DNA of 64,000 nucleotides from Gemmobacter lutimaris (GTDB taxonomy: Bacteria; Pseudomonadota; Alphaproteobacteria; Rhodobacterales; Rhodobacteraceae): positions 44,258 to 108,257 of the forward strand of contig NZ_QXXQ01000014.1 of NCBI RefSeq assembly GCF_003570715.1, read 5' to 3'. Under the pieces are notes generated by a model. It did no database searches. It was not told where the DNA came from and saw only the letters and a list, made by a program, of their open reading frames with translations. Both the position numbers and the translations under genes were made by a program. Below are positions 1 through 9,899 of this stretch, one piece after another (the first letter of the stretch is position 1; each line of letters begins with the position of its first letter).

Positions 1-1
1 C

Positions 2-2527
2 CTGCTCTGCCCGGCGGAGACCCCCGCCCCGACCCTGGCCGCCTTCCCCGGCGTGCAGCGCATCGACCTGCCCCCCGGCGCCGGGGATGCCGCCCTGACC
101 GGGCTGGAAGCGCTTGCCGAAGCCGTGGATCTTGCCGCCTATGGCCTGTTCTGCCGGATCGGCCCGCCGCTGACCGCCCCGGACGGGACCCCCGTGCCGG
201 ATGCGGCGGCGACCCTGGCGGACGCCCTGCCCGATGCCGAAACCATCGCCGCCACGATTGCCGATTTCCGCGCCGATCGCGGCCTGAAGCTGGGCGGGTC
301 GGTTGCCCCCCTTCCCGCCACGCGGGCGGCGGCACGGGCGGCCTGTCTCGACCTGCTGCGCGCCGGTTGCTTCTGGTTCCGGCCCGGCCTGATCGCCCGT
401 CTGGCCCGGACCGAGGATATCGCCGACCCGGCCGAACGCCTTCTGGCCGCTGCGGGCAATGGCATCGGCGTCCGGTTCCGGCAAGCCGGTCAGATCCGGC
501 GGTCCCGGATCGAGCAGGACCGCCCGCAGGGGCAGGCGCCGGACGGGCTGCGCGGCAATCTCGACCTGCCCACAGGTGCCACGCTGCGGGGCTGGCTTGC
601 GCTTCAGGGCGACACCGCCCCGCGCCGCGCCCGGCTGAGCATCGGCAGTTGCGAGATCGAGGTCACCGCAGGCAGCTTCCGCGACGATCTGCTGCGCAAC
701 GGCATCAATGCGGGCTGGCACGGCTTTCAGGTGCAGGTCCCCATGTCCGAGCGCGACGGGCAGCCCCGCGATGTCGTGCTGCGCGATGCCGAAACCGGCC
801 GGGTCGTGGCGCGCCGTCAGGCCAGCTGGCGCAAGCCCAAACCGGAATATGCCGATTTTCAGGGCTTTCTGCGCCATCGCATGACCCAGCCGCTGATCGA
901 AGGGCCCTTCGCAGAAGAGGACAAGCGCTGTTTCGCGGTGATGGAGGGGATCGCCAACCGCTTCTGCGCCCGGGCCGCCGCCCTGGAGGCGCCGCCGCTG
1001 GTTTCGGTCGTCATGCCGGTCTTCAACCGCGAGGCCATTCTGGCCGAGGCCATCGCCTCGGTCCTTGCGCAGGACTATCCGCATTTCGAACTGATCGTGG
1101 TCGATGACGGCAGCAGCGACGGCAGCGTCGCGGTGGCCGAAGGCTTTGCCGATCCGCGGCTGCGGCTGATCCGCCTGCCGGAAAACCGCGGGCAGACCGT
1201 GGCGCGCAATACCGGGCTGGCGGCCGCGCAGGGCACGCTTCTGGCCTTTCTTGACAGCGACAACCAGTGGGACAGCCGCTATCTGGGCGCGATGGTCGGC
1301 GCCTTCGACAGCCTGCCCGCCGCCGATGCGATCTATTCGGGCATGCTGCTTTATCGCGGCACGGAACCCGATCCCTTCGCGGTGCGCTACGGCCACTTCA
1401 ACCGCGCCCTGCTGGAAAACAAGAATTACATCGACACCAATGTGATCGCGCTGCGCCGCCGCGCACTGGGGCCGGGGGCCGCCTTCTTCGACGAGACGCT
1501 GCGCCGCTATCCCGATTACGATGCGATCCTGCGCTTTTCCGAAACCGGGCGGCTGGTCTCGGTGCCGGTGCTGTTGTGCCACTATTTCTATGACAAGGCC
1601 GAGAATGCCATGACCAGCGACCCGCGCCATGCGGGCGACATGGCGGTGATCCGGGCGCGGCTGGCCGAACGGCAGGCGGCGCAACGCGCCGCAGCCGACC
1701 GCGCCGGGCTGGAACGGCCGGTCACCGTGGTCATTCCGAACTGGCAATCCCCCGAGGATCTGCGTGACTGTCTGGCCGCACTGGCCGCACGCGACTGGCA
1801 GGGCCTGCTGGAAATCGTGGTGGCCGACAACGGCTCGGACGAGGCGGTGCTGGAGCCGCTGCGCGCCGGGGCGGCCGCCGGGCGGCTCCGGCTGATCGAA
1901 AGCGGCCGCAACTACGGCTTCACCCATGCCGCCAATCTGGGGATCGCCGCTGCCCGGCCGGGCAGCGACATCCTGCTGCTGAACAATGATGCCATCGTGC
2001 AGGGCGGCGCGATCCAGGCACTGCAACGCGCGGCGCTGACCCTGCCCTCGGCGGGGATGACCGTGCCGCGCCAGATCCTGCCCGGCAAGACCAAGACCAT
2101 CGCCGATCATGTGCCCTTCGCCAATCCGGGGCTGGATTGCGACGTGAACATCTCGGCCCATCACCGCAATCTCGCGGATGTGCCGGTCTTTCACGATGGC
2201 GGGGCGCTGGAACTGGGCTTTGCGCCCTTCTTCGCGGTCTATATCCGTCACGAGGTTCTGGCGGAACTGGGCCCGCTGGATGCGGAATATGGCCGCCATT
2301 ACCGGTCGGACCGGGTCTTCTGCGACATGATGCGCAGCCTGACCGGGCTGAAGCTCTATTATGTGCCGGAGGCGCATGTGATCCACAAGCTGCAACAGGC
2401 CACAGACCGGCTGCGCGGCAAGGACGGGCGCAATGCGGAATTCGAACTGATGTTCCGCCGCAACCAGTGGGATGCCGAAACCGCCGCCGAACTGGGGTTC
2501 CGCGCCGCACCCTGGGACACGTTCTGA
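2..2527 (+). CDS. Two-domain family 2 glycosyltransferase, 5' end outside window
   Basis: Cytoplasmic enzyme expected to transfer sugars from nucleotide donors to a growing surface polysaccharide. The frame is open from base 2, and the first in-window start codon is a GTG at 53, so the true start probably lies upstream. Counting from that GTG, residues about 160-250 form a beta-sandwich-like accessory segment. A first GT2 domain (about 315-520) has VVMPVFNRE, VVDDGSSDGS and the metal-binding-type FLDSDNQW. A second GT2 domain (about 555-800) has VVIPNWQ, VADNGSDE and LLLNNDA. Two complete GT-A domains suggest two linkages made by one protein. It converges on a leftward operon and ends just before a pair of palindromes. 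Substrate specificity cannot be read from the sequence. Confidence 0.85.
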   Translation: MLCPAETPAPTLAAFPGVQRIDLPPGAGDAALTGLEALAEAVDLAAYGLFCRIGPPLTAPDGTPVPDAAATLADALPDAETIAATIADFRADRGLKLGGSVAPLPATRAAARAACLDLLRAGCFWFRPGLIARLARTEDIADPAERLLAAAGNGIGVRFRQAGQIRRSRIEQDRPQGQAPDGLRGNLDLPTGATLRGWLALQGDTAPRRARLSIGSCEIEVTAGSFRDDLLRNGINAGWHGFQVQVPMSERDGQPRDVVLRDAETGRVVARRQASWRKPKPEYADFQGFLRHRMTQPLIEGPFAEEDKRCFAVMEGIANRFCARAAALEAPPLVSVVMPVFNREAILAEAIASVLAQDYPHFELIVVDDGSSDGSVAVAEGFADPRLRLIRLPENRGQTVARNTGLAAAQGTLLAFLDSDNQWDSRYLGAMVGAFDSLPAADAIYSGMLLYRGTEPDPFAVRYGHFNRALLENKNYIDTNVIALRRRALGPGAAFFDETLRRYPDYDAILRFSETGRLVSVPVLLCHYFYDKAENAMTSDPRHAGDMAVIRARLAERQAAQRAAADRAGLERPVTVVIPNWQSPEDLRDCLAALAARDWQGLLEIVVADNGSDEAVLEPLRAGAAAGRLRLIESGRNYGFTHAANLGIAAARPGSDILLLNNDAIVQGGAIQALQRAALTLPSAGMTVPRQILPGKTKTIADHVPFANPGLDCDVNISAHHRNLADVPVFHDGGALELGFAPFFAVYIRHEVLAELGPLDAEYGRHYRSDRVFCDMMRSLTGLKLYYVPEAHVIHKLQQATDRLRGKDGRNAEFELMFRRNQWDAETAAELGFRAAPWDTF

Positions 2528-2558
2528 GGAACATGTTCCGGGCCGAGGAACACGTTCC
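2528..2558. repeat. Tandem 12-bp palindromes in convergent gap
   Basis: A perfect palindrome GGAACATGTTCC (2528-2539) is followed after 7 bases by the near-copy GGAACACGTTCC (2547-2558). A degenerate third copy, GGACACGTTC, sits at the end of the preceding gene. Each copy is self-complementary and the two can also pair with each other around the 7-base spacer. The position between two convergent stop codons suggests a transcription-end structure, but there is no T-run. A protein-binding site is equally possible. Confidence 0.5.
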
Positions 2559-2567
2559 GGCGCCGGC

Positions 2568-3362
2568 CTAGCGGATTTCCGCAAAGGCCGCCGCGATCCG
2601 GCCGGCATCGCGCCATTCCGGCAGGGCCCGTCCGGTCATGGCCTCGACAAAGGCAATATCGGCCTCGAACAGCGCGACCAGCCGGTTGATCGTTCCGGCA
2701 TCGAAGCCGGGAATGGCCTCGACCTGCTGGCGCGTCATGTTCGAGCGGATGTTGTTGAAAGGCTGGCGAAACGGAAATTCCGCATAGGCCGCTTCGGGAA
2801 AATCCAGATCCAGCCCCGCCAGCACCTGCCGCAGCAAGCGGCGCGGACGCAGGGCCAGATCGTCGAACAGATGGACAGAGAACCGGCCGGGATCGAACGG
2901 CTGCGTCCAGGCCCGCCAGTGCCGCGCATAATGGCTCAGTTCCAGCAGGCCCTGGGCAGGTGGCGCCTCGAAGATCGAGACCGCCTCGCTAAGCCGCCCG
3001 TAGACATAATTGTGACGCCATCCCGCCAGGGCGCGTTCAACCGGGTTGCGCAGGATCAGCACGATGCGCAGATCCGTGCCCAGCCAGCCGGCGATCCGTT
3101 CCGCCACCTGACTGCGCCCTGAACCGTCGCGGTCGCTGGAAAAGTAATGCGGCGTCGCCTCGCCAAGATAGCGCACCGCGCCCGCATCGGCGAAATTTTC
3201 CAGATATTCCGCGAAATCCTGCGCCGTCAGCCCCTGACGGTTGAAGAAGTTCAGCTCTTTCCGGGCCGCCATGAAGATCTCGGGATGCCGCGCCAGCATC
3301 CGGTAGAGGCTGGAGGTTCCGCTTTTCTGGGCCCCCGCGATCAGCAGGTTCGGCCGTCTCAT
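2568..3362 (-). CDS. PAPS-dependent sulfotransferase
   Basis: Probably transfers sulfate from PAPS to a sugar hydroxyl. The 264-residue protein has the 5'-phosphosulfate loop near the N-terminus (AGAQKSGTSSLYR, residues 9-21). The 3'-phosphate-binding motif follows at about residue 105 (LILRNPVERALAGW), at the spacing normal for the family. No signal peptide is seen, so it is cytosolic and would act before export. Its ATG overlaps the stop of the upstream glycosyltransferase as ATGA, implying translational coupling; it is the last gene of the rhamnose operon. PAPS could come from cysD-cysNC at 58-61 kb. The exact acceptor is unknown. Confidence 0.85.
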   Translation of the reverse strand: MRRPNLLIAGAQKSGTSSLYRMLARHPEIFMAARKELNFFNRQGLTAQDFAEYLENFADAGAVRYLGEATPHYFSSDRDGSGRSQVAERIAGWLGTDLRIVLILRNPVERALAGWRHNYVYGRLSEAVSIFEAPPAQGLLELSHYARHWRAWTQPFDPGRFSVHLFDDLALRPRRLLRQVLAGLDLDFPEAAYAEFPFRQPFNNIRSNMTRQQVEAIPGFDAGTINRLVALFEADIAFVEAMTGRALPEWRDAGRIAAAFAEIR

Positions 3363-6300
3363 TGCGCCGCCCGTTCCGCCGCCGCCCGCAGGGCCGCCAT
3401 CTCCGGCCCGGCAAAAGCCGCCTTCACCCGCTTGGCGTAATCGGGGTAGCGTTTCGTCACCACATCCACCCCGGCCTTCACCAGCGCGGTCTTCTCGCCT
3501 TTGAAGCTGGCGGTGCGGATGTGATAGACGAAGGACCAGGGCGAGATCAGGTTGACCCAGCCCGCCGTCAGGCCGCGCATGCAGAAATCATTCTCCTCGC
3601 CATAGCCGCGCGGGAAGCCCTCTTCATCGAACAGCCCGCATTCCTCCATCATCGCCCGGCGGATGTAGACGCAGAAGCCCGAGCCGGTGGGCACCTCGGG
3701 CGGCGTGCAGTCGCGCGTGGCCTGGGTGATCAGCAGCGCGTAATCCTCATGCGTCAGATGCGCGGGGCGGGGGCAGTATTCGTTGAACCTCGGGAAAGAG
3801 AAGGCCCCGGCATTGTCGCTCATCGCCGTCACCGTGCCGACCTTCGCCCGGCTGTAGGCCGCGCTGCGCAAGCCCTCCAGCCAGCGCGGTGTCACCACGG
3901 TATCGGAATTGAGCAACACCACATCGTCGCCGCCCGCCTCGCGGATGCCGCGGTTGATGGTCCTAGTATAGCCGATGTTCGGCTCGTTCTTCAGGAGGGT
4001 CACGCCCGGCGTGCCCTCGAATTCGGCCAGCATCGGGGCGACCGCCGGATCGGGGCTGCCATCGTCGATCACCAGAAGCCGGTCGCGGGTCAGGTCGGTG
4101 TGCTTCAGCACCGAACGGAGGCAGTCGCGCACCTCCTCCGGGGCATTGTAGACCGGAACGATGACCGTGGTGCGGGCGGGCGGCAGGCCCACGGCGCGCG
4201 CGGCGGTGGGTGCGGCGGTGGGGGCGGCCTCGCCCGCCCCTGCCCCCGCCCCTGTTCCGGTCATCGGCCGGTTCAGGATCGCGCCATAGCCTTCGGCAAG
4301 GCGCGCGCGCAGGTTGTCCTGCCCGAAATGGCGGCTGACGAAGGCACGGCCCGCCTCGCCCATCCGGACGATCAGGCTGTCCTCCGCGCACAGGCGCACC
4401 ACCGCATCGACCACGCCGTCCAGATCGCGGTAAGGCACCAGAAGGCCGGTTTCCTCGTGCTGCACCAGTTCGGACAGCGCCCCCCAGTCATAGGCGATGA
4501 CCGGACGCCGCGCCGCCATGCCCTCGGCCACGGTGCGCCCGAAGCTTTCGGCAAAGCGTGACAGGTTCATCAGCACATCAAGCTGCGCCATCGCGGTGCG
4601 CGGATGATCGGCATAGCCCGCGATGACCAGATTGGCCGGGCGGGTGCCGGCCTTCACCTCGTCGCGCCAGCGTTTCACCTGATCGTTCACCGGGCCCACG
4701 ATGACGAACTGCGCCCGCGGCGCCCGTTCGGCGGCCCGGCGCGCCACCTCGACGAAATCGGTCACGCCCTTCTGCGGGATATTGGAACTGACGATGCCGA
4801 AACGGATCATGGGTCCCGCCGTGATTTCCATGTCGAAATCCGACGGGGTCACGGCATTGGGCACATAAAGCGTCCGGCCCGGCCGCGAGAACAGCTTTTC
4901 GGTGGCGCGGCTGTTGGCGATCACCCAGTCCGAACGGGCATGGACCCGGCCGAGGATCTCCGAGACGCCCAGCCCGATCTTCTCGCGCAGCGCATCGTCC
5001 AGCGAGATCAGCTCGCGCGTATGGGTCACCCGGATGCGCCGCATCCGCGCCGCCGCCGCCAGCGGCTCCAGCAGCACGATCGTATTGGCATGGACCACAT
5101 CCACCGCATGCCGGGCGAGGATGTCGGCAAAAGTGGTGGTCAGCCAGCCCTGGCTGTCGCGGTCGTCCTTCCACTGCGGATAGGGAAAGGCATGAACCCC
5201 CAGCGCGCGGGCGCAGATCGCCGCCAGATAGGCGGCATTGCGGTCCGAGGGCAGCGTCACCACCACATTCAGCGGCAGTTCCGCCAGCGCCTCCAGCACG
5301 TCAAGCAGGCTGCGCTCGCCGCCGAACAGGTGGTGGCCCGAGATATGGGCGCAGAGCATGACCGTCGGCCAGTCGGGGTTGCGGATGCGCGCGCCCGGAT
5401 GCCAGACCGGCGGCGCCAGCGCTTTCGCATCGGGATTGCCCAGCCGCTCCAGCGCCGTGGTGCCGCGCGGCAGGGCAGCGACACCTGCGGGCAGAACCGG
5501 GGTGGTGACGCCGGGTGTGGCCGCCACCGCCGAGGCGAGAGCCGTCAGATAGCCGCGCCCCCAGCGCTGGTCGGGTTCCAGATAGGTCCCCTCGGCCCAT
5601 TCGTTCCAGGCATTGAGAAAGACGAGCGACTCGTCCTTGCCGTTCAGCCGCTGCTCCTGTTCCAGAATGCCCTGCATCCAGCGGCGGAAGCCGTAGGGCG
5701 TGGCACCGTGGAAGATGCGCGCCTCGGTCAGGCGGCGGGCGGTATTATCCCAGCCCAGCATGGCACCGCGATGCACCGGCCAGCCGTAGCCCTGACCGAA
5801 TGTTTCCAGATCGCCCTCGACCACTGCGGTATAATCGAAGATCTGGCCCCGGAAATCCGGCGCCAGATCCGGCATCCTGTCGCGCAGATCGACCCGCGCC
5901 GCCTCATGCGGGGGGAACAGCACATAGCTGTCGAGCCCGTGATCCCCTGGCCCGCCCTGAAGCGTTTCCAGCCCGAAGCGCACGGCGCAAAGATGGATCT
6001 CGCCCAGGCCCGCCTTGCGGCATTCCTCGCGCCAGGCTGCGGCGGTTTCCAGCCAGTTCGGGATGATCGAGATCCGGTAGACCATCATCACCGGCCTGCC
6101 CTCGTGGCGGATCCAGCGCGGGTCTTTCATCATGGGGATCAATTCGCGGATCAGCGCGAGATTGCTCTCCATCGTATAGGTCTGTTCCATCAGGACATGG
6201 CGGTTCTGCCCGTCCCAGTTGCGCGACCAGTTCTCATTGGCCCAGCAGACGCAGAATCCGGTGTCGATGCGGGTCGAGCGTGCCATCTGCTCGACCGGAT

Positions 6301-7570
6301 GGTTCAGCAGCTTCCTGCCGTCGAACCAGTAATAGTAATAGCAGAAGCCATGGATGCCGAAGGCGCTGGCAAGTCTGGCCTGCGCCACCTGGGTTTCCTC
6401 CAGCCGCAGGTCGTAATAACCCAGTTCGGTGGGCACACGCGGCTGGTCATGACCCGGAAACATCGGCCGCGCCCGTGTCACATTGGCCCATTCGGTAAAG
6501 CCCTTGCCCCACCACAGGTCATTTTCCGGGATCGGGTGGAACTGCGGCAGGTAGAAGGCCACGGCCTTGACCGTGCGCGCCTTCGCGGCGGGCCGCGCCA
6601 CGGGGCTGCCCCGCAGATCAAGCCCCGCCTCCCGCGCCAGCAGGGCCAGCGCGGCCAGCACCGTGCCGCGATCCGGCATTTCGGCACCGGCAGGCGGGAA
6701 GGCCCGCGCCAGACCGCGCAGCAGCAGGGGTTTCAGCCAGATTTCCGCGCCGCGCGGCACCGTCAGCCCGCCTTCGGGCGGCCGCAGCCCCAGAGTGGCC
6801 GCCAATACCTGCCGGACCGGGGCTGTGCCCTGCTCTGCGGCAGGCTCCGTTTCCGCGCCGATCCCCCAGCCGGGATCTTCTGCAAAACCGGACAGGTCGG
6901 AGCCCCCGCCCTCGCCGGGAGAGAGCCACAGCAGCGCCGCGTAATCGTCAAGCACCTGCGTCTGCACCAGCGACAGGAATTCCGCCGCCGCCCCCGGCGC
7001 ATCGGCCGGGCCGGTTTCGGTGACCGAAAGGGTTTCGGGCACATGCACCGCGCCTTCCGGCTCGACCACGCCCAGCAGGAACAGGTCATGCGCGATGCCC
7101 AGCCGCGCCAGCCGCGCCAGCACCATCTCCCATGCCGCCTCGTCGGCGACATTGGCCACCACGGCAACCGGGGCCAGCGGCCGCAGGCTGCGCAACAGGA
7201 ACGCGGCCCGGCCATCCCGGAACAGCGGCCCCCTGCGCCCAGGGCCGGAGGCGACCGGATCGGGGGCCAGATCAGGGACCGGAACCGCAGCGGCCGGGGT
7301 CTCCCTGACCCCGCAGGGACTGAGCCCCCGTGCCCGCCCGATCCTGAGGTAATGCAGCAACGGCGGCAGGCCGGTGGCTTCCGCCTCGGGCAGTTGCGCC
7401 AGATAATGCCGGCTGTCGAAGCCCGGCCCCGGATCGCGGCCGATCTTCATGCCGACCCGCACGAAATGCGCCAGCGGCGGAATGCCCGACACCGCGACAT
7501 CCCGATAGGTCTTCAGATACCAGTCCCGGTCGAACAGGCCCGAGCCTTTCACCTCGTCCGAAACGCTCAT
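3359..7570 (-). CDS. Triple-domain glycosyltransferase (WbsX-GT4-GT2)
   Basis: A 1403-residue polypeptide. Residues 13-85 hold two copies of a short YL-x-x-YPDV-like module (FDRDWYLKTYRDVAVSG and FDSRHYLAQLPEAEATG, each ending HYxRxGxxxG). About 335-700 is a WbsX-type glycosyltransferase domain (AFYLPQFHPIPEND, WGKGFTEW, CWANENWSRNWDG). About 735-1095 is a GT4 (GT-B) domain with HISGHHLFGGERS and the donor-site region GLLVPYRDLDG. About 1130-1360 is a GT2 domain (VIVPVYNAPEEV, VIDDGSPD, LLNSDTVV). The chosen ATG is preceded by AAGGA; an upstream ATG at 7588 has no such site. Longer in-frame starts would overlap the coiled-coil gene. The stop overlaps the sulfotransferase start. Three catalytic folds on one chain suggest an ordered oligosaccharide-repeat assembler. 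Confidence 0.88.
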   Translation of the reverse strand: MSVSDEVKGSGLFDRDWYLKTYRDVAVSGIPPLAHFVRVGMKIGRDPGPGFDSRHYLAQLPEAEATGLPPLLHYLRIGRARGLSPCGVRETPAAAVPVPDLAPDPVASGPGRRGPLFRDGRAAFLLRSLRPLAPVAVVANVADEAAWEMVLARLARLGIAHDLFLLGVVEPEGAVHVPETLSVTETGPADAPGAAAEFLSLVQTQVLDDYAALLWLSPGEGGGSDLSGFAEDPGWGIGAETEPAAEQGTAPVRQVLAATLGLRPPEGGLTVPRGAEIWLKPLLLRGLARAFPPAGAEMPDRGTVLAALALLAREAGLDLRGSPVARPAAKARTVKAVAFYLPQFHPIPENDLWWGKGFTEWANVTRARPMFPGHDQPRVPTELGYYDLRLEETQVAQARLASAFGIHGFCYYYYWFDGRKLLNHPVEQMARSTRIDTGFCVCWANENWSRNWDGQNRHVLMEQTYTMESNLALIRELIPMMKDPRWIRHEGRPVMMVYRISIIPNWLETAAAWREECRKAGLGEIHLCAVRFGLETLQGGPGDHGLDSYVLFPPHEAARVDLRDRMPDLAPDFRGQIFDYTAVVEGDLETFGQGYGWPVHRGAMLGWDNTARRLTEARIFHGATPYGFRRWMQGILEQEQRLNGKDESLVFLNAWNEWAEGTYLEPDQRWGRGYLTALASAVAATPGVTTPVLPAGVAALPRGTTALERLGNPDAKALAPPVWHPGARIRNPDWPTVMLCAHISGHHLFGGERSLLDVLEALAELPLNVVVTLPSDRNAAYLAAICARALGVHAFPYPQWKDDRDSQGWLTTTFADILARHAVDVVHANTIVLLEPLAAAARMRRIRVTHTRELISLDDALREKIGLGVSEILGRVHARSDWVIANSRATEKLFSRPGRTLYVPNAVTPSDFDMEITAGPMIRFGIVSSNIPQKGVTDFVEVARRAAERAPRAQFVIVGPVNDQVKRWRDEVKAGTRPANLVIAGYADHPRTAMAQLDVLMNLSRFAESFGRTVAEGMAARRPVIAYDWGALSELVQHEETGLLVPYRDLDGVVDAVVRLCAEDSLIVRMGEAGRAFVSRHFGQDNLRARLAEGYGAILNRPMTGTGAGAGAGEAAPTAAPTAARAVGLPPARTTVIVPVYNAPEEVRDCLRSVLKHTDLTRDRLLVIDDGSPDPAVAPMLAEFEGTPGVTLLKNEPNIGYTRTINRGIREAGGDDVVLLNSDTVVTPRWLEGLRSAAYSRAKVGTVTAMSDNAGAFSFPRFNEYCPRPAHLTHEDYALLITQATRDCTPPEVPTGSGFCVYIRRAMMEECGLFDEEGFPRGYGEENDFCMRGLTAGWVNLISPWSFVYHIRTASFKGEKTALVKAGVDVVTKRYPDYAKRVKAAFAGPEMAALRAAAERAAQ

Positions 7571-7595
7571 CTGTTCCTTGCCCGGCATGTCCGGC

Positions 7596-8129
7596 TTACC
7601 GCTTCCACAGCCGGGCCAGACCGCGCAGCGGTGCCGTGATCCGCCAGGAACTGCTGTGCAGCAGCGCCTCGATCCGCGCCTCCGCCTCGGCCAGACGCCG
7701 GGCGCAGGCCGCCTCGGCCTCCTGTGCCGCCAGCAGGTCGCGCCGCGCCGCAGCCGCAGCCTGCCCGGCCTCATGCGCGGCGGCGTTGCGGCGCTTCAGC
7801 GCCTCTTCCTTGTCGAAGACCAGCCGGGCAAGACGGGCCAGATCCTGCGCCTGCCCGTCGCTTTCGGCATTCAGCTCGGCCACCCGGCGGCGCAGGCTGG
7901 AAAGCGCACGGCGATATTCCTCGGGGGCCTGTGCCGTGCCGGTCTCCTCGGGGATTTCGCGCGCCGCCGCGAGATCGTGCTCCAGCGCGGCACAGCGGGC
8001 CTCGGCACGGTCCAGCAGACTGGCCAGATCGGCAAGCTCCTGCGCCTGCCGCCGGGTTTCGGCGGTCAGCGCGGCGATCCGGTCCTGCGCAGCCGTCCCG
8101 GCCACGGGCGCCGCATCCTGTTTCGCCAT
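7596..8129 (-). CDS. Coiled-coil protein with glycosyltransferase-type C-terminal tail
   Basis: A 177-residue protein, almost entirely Ala/Glu/Arg/Leu-rich heptads (residues about 15-155), so a long alpha-helical coiled coil. It ends in LLHSSSWRITAPLRGLARLW. A tail of the SxSWRxTxPLR type is common at the end of coiled-coil segments attached to bacterial polysaccharide glycosyltransferases. Here it occurs as a free-standing protein between rfbA and the triple glycosyltransferase (gaps of 22 and 25 bases). GAGGGA lies 6 bases before the ATG. A scaffold or chain-length role is inferred only from this context; there is no enzymatic motif. Confidence 0.7.
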   Translation of the reverse strand: MAKQDAAPVAGTAAQDRIAALTAETRRQAQELADLASLLDRAEARCAALEHDLAAAREIPEETGTAQAPEEYRRALSSLRRRVAELNAESDGQAQDLARLARLVFDKEEALKRRNAAAHEAGQAAAAARRDLLAAQEAEAACARRLAEAEARIEALLHSSSWRITAPLRGLARLWKR

Positions 8130-8151
8130 GCCGTCCCTCGCCTTCCTGCCG

Positions 8152-9042
8152 TCACTCGTGTATCAGCCGCGCCAGATAGGCCCCGTAGTCATTCTTGGCA
8201 AACAGCTTCGCCCGCGCCCTGAGCGCCGCGGCGTCGATCCAGCCCTGTTCGAAGGCGATCTCGTCGGGGCAGCCCACCTGAAGGCCCTGCCGTTTTTCCA
8301 GTGTGCGCACGAAATTCCCGGCGTCGAGCAGGCTGCCATGGGTGCCGGTATCGAGCCAGGCATAACCGCGGCCCATGCGCTGCACCGTCAGTGTGCCCTC
8401 GGCCAGATACATCTCCAGGAGCGAGGTGATCTCCAGCTCGCCCCGCGCCGAGGGCTGCACCGCCCGCGCCTTGGCCGGTGCCGTGCCGTCCATGAAATAA
8501 AGCCCGGTCACCGCATAGTTCGATTTCGGCTTTTCCGGCTTCTCGATGATGCTTTCCACCCGGCCCTCGGCATCGAAGGCCACCACGCCATAGCGTTCCG
8601 GGTCCGAGACGCGATAGCCGAAGACCGTGGCGCCTTCCGGCTGGGCCGAGGCCTCGGCCAAAAGCTTCGTCAGCCCGTGGCCGAAGAAGATATTGTCGCC
8701 CAGCACCATGACCGAAGGCGCCCCGGCCAGAAACTCCTCGGCCAGGATATAGGCCTGCGCCAGCCCGTCGGGCGAGGGCTGGGTGATATAGGTGAGGCTC
8801 AGCCCCCACTGGCTGCCGTCGCCCAGGGTGCGGCAGAACTGGTCCTGATCCTGCGGCGTGGTGATCAGCGCGATCTCGCGGATGCCCGCCAGCATCAGCG
8901 CGGTCAGCGGATAATAGATCATGGGCTTGTCATAGACCGGCAGCAGCTGTTTCGACACGCCCTGCGTGATCGGATAAAGCCGCGTGCCGGAGCCGCCCGC
9001 CAGAATGATGCCCTTGCGCGAAAGCGCCGGTGCCTGCGTCAT
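8152..9042 (-). CDS. rfbA: Glucose-1-phosphate thymidylyltransferase
   Basis: First step of dTDP-L-rhamnose synthesis: dTTP plus glucose-1-phosphate gives dTDP-glucose and pyrophosphate. The 296-residue length is normal for RmlA. The nucleotidyltransferase signature [11 protein letters not shown] (residues 16-26) is followed by [16 protein letters not shown], and [12 protein letters not shown] carries the metal-binding Asp. The start overlaps the rfbD stop by ATGA. The order rfbC-rfbB-rfbD-rfbA is a complete four-gene rhamnose set, so the replicon is self-sufficient for the donor. Also known as rmlA. Confidence 0.96.
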   Translation of the reverse strand: MTQAPALSRKGIILAGGSGTRLYPITQGVSKQLLPVYDKPMIYYPLTALMLAGIREIALITTPQDQDQFCRTLGDGSQWGLSLTYITQPSPDGLAQAYILAEEFLAGAPSVMVLGDNIFFGHGLTKLLAEASAQPEGATVFGYRVSDPERYGVVAFDAEGRVESIIEKPEKPKSNYAVTGLYFMDGTAPAKARAVQPSARGELEITSLLEMYLAEGTLTVQRMGRGYAWLDTGTHGSLLDAGNFVRTLEKRQGLQVGCPDEIAFEQGWIDAAALRARAKLFAKNDYGAYLARLIHE

Positions 9043-9899
9043 GAAAGTGCTCCAAGTTCTGTCAATGCGTCCGTGACCCCGGCCCGCCAGTCAGGGCGGG
9101 TGAGGCCGAAAATGGAAAGTCCCGCACAGTCCATCCGCGAATTCGCCGGCCGCCGGGCCGGGGTCGGGTAGGCGCTGGTCGGAATGTCACCGATACTACA
9201 GGAAAGCCCGGCCTGTGTCATGATCTCGCGCGCGAAACCGGCCCAGCTGACATCGGGCGCGCCCGAGAAGTGATAGGTGCCGCCCTTGCCCGGATCGGCC
9301 TGCAATTGCGCGGCGATGGCAAGGCAGGCCTTGGCGATGGCACGCGCCGGGGTCGGGCCGCCGATCTGGTCGGCCACCACGGTCAGGCTGTCGCGTTCCC
9401 GCCCCAGCCGCAGCATGGTCTTCAGAAAATTGTTGCCATGGGCCGAAAACACCCAGGAGGTGCGCAGGATCGCATGCACCCCGCCCGCGGCGCGCACGCC
9501 TTCCTCGCCCTTCAGCTTGGACCGGCCATAAGCCCCCAGCGGCGCGGTCGGGTGACCGGGGGCAAAAGGCGTCTCGCCCGCGCCGTCGAAAACATAATCG
9601 GTCGAGATATGGATGAAGGTAATGCCCAGTGCCGCGCATTCCGCCGCCATGGCCGCGGGCGCCGCGCCGTTCACCACGGTGGCGGCTTCTTCCTCGGTCT
9701 CGGCCTTGTCCACCGCCGTCCAGGCGGCGGCATTGATCACCGCTGCGGGGCCTGCGGCCCGGATCGCGGCGGCACAGGCGGCCGGGTCCATGAGATCGGC
9801 CCGGTCACGGCCCAGAAACAGCGCCTCCGGTGCGAGGCGCTGCAATTCGGTGGCCACCTGGCCGGTCTTGCCGAAAATCAGAAGACCGGCGCCGCTCAT
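9039..9899 (-). CDS. rfbD: dTDP-4-dehydrorhamnose reductase
   Basis: Last step of dTDP-L-rhamnose formation, NAD(P)H-dependent reduction of the 4-keto sugar. The 286-residue extended-SDR protein starts [16 protein letters not shown], whose GKTGQ forms the nucleotide-binding loop. The catalytic YGRSK motif lies near residue 125. An upstream in-frame start at 9977 would run 80 bases into rfbB and lacks a Rossmann start, so the ATG that overlaps the rfbB stop (ATGA, 9896-9899) was chosen. Its own stop overlaps rfbA in the same way. Confidence 0.95.
   Translation of the reverse strand: MSGAGLLIFGKTGQVATELQRLAPEALFLGRDRADLMDPAACAAAIRAAGPAAVINAAAWTAVDKAETEEEAATVVNGAAPAAMAAECAALGITFIHISTDYVFDGAGETPFAPGHPTAPLGAYGRSKLKGEEGVRAAGGVHAILRTSWVFSAHGNNFLKTMLRLGRERDSLTVVADQIGGPTPARAIAKACLAIAAQLQADPGKGGTYHFSGAPDVSWAGFAREIMTQAGLSCSIGDIPTSAYPTPARRPANSRMDCAGLSIFGLTRPDWRAGVTDALTELGALS

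Noticed and set aside
4604..7639. Plus-strand open frame of 1011 codons opposite the WbsX fusion
   Set aside because: Rich in Arg/His/Gln/Pro with no domain signature; it is the antisense of a well-supported glycosyltransferase in very GC-rich DNA.
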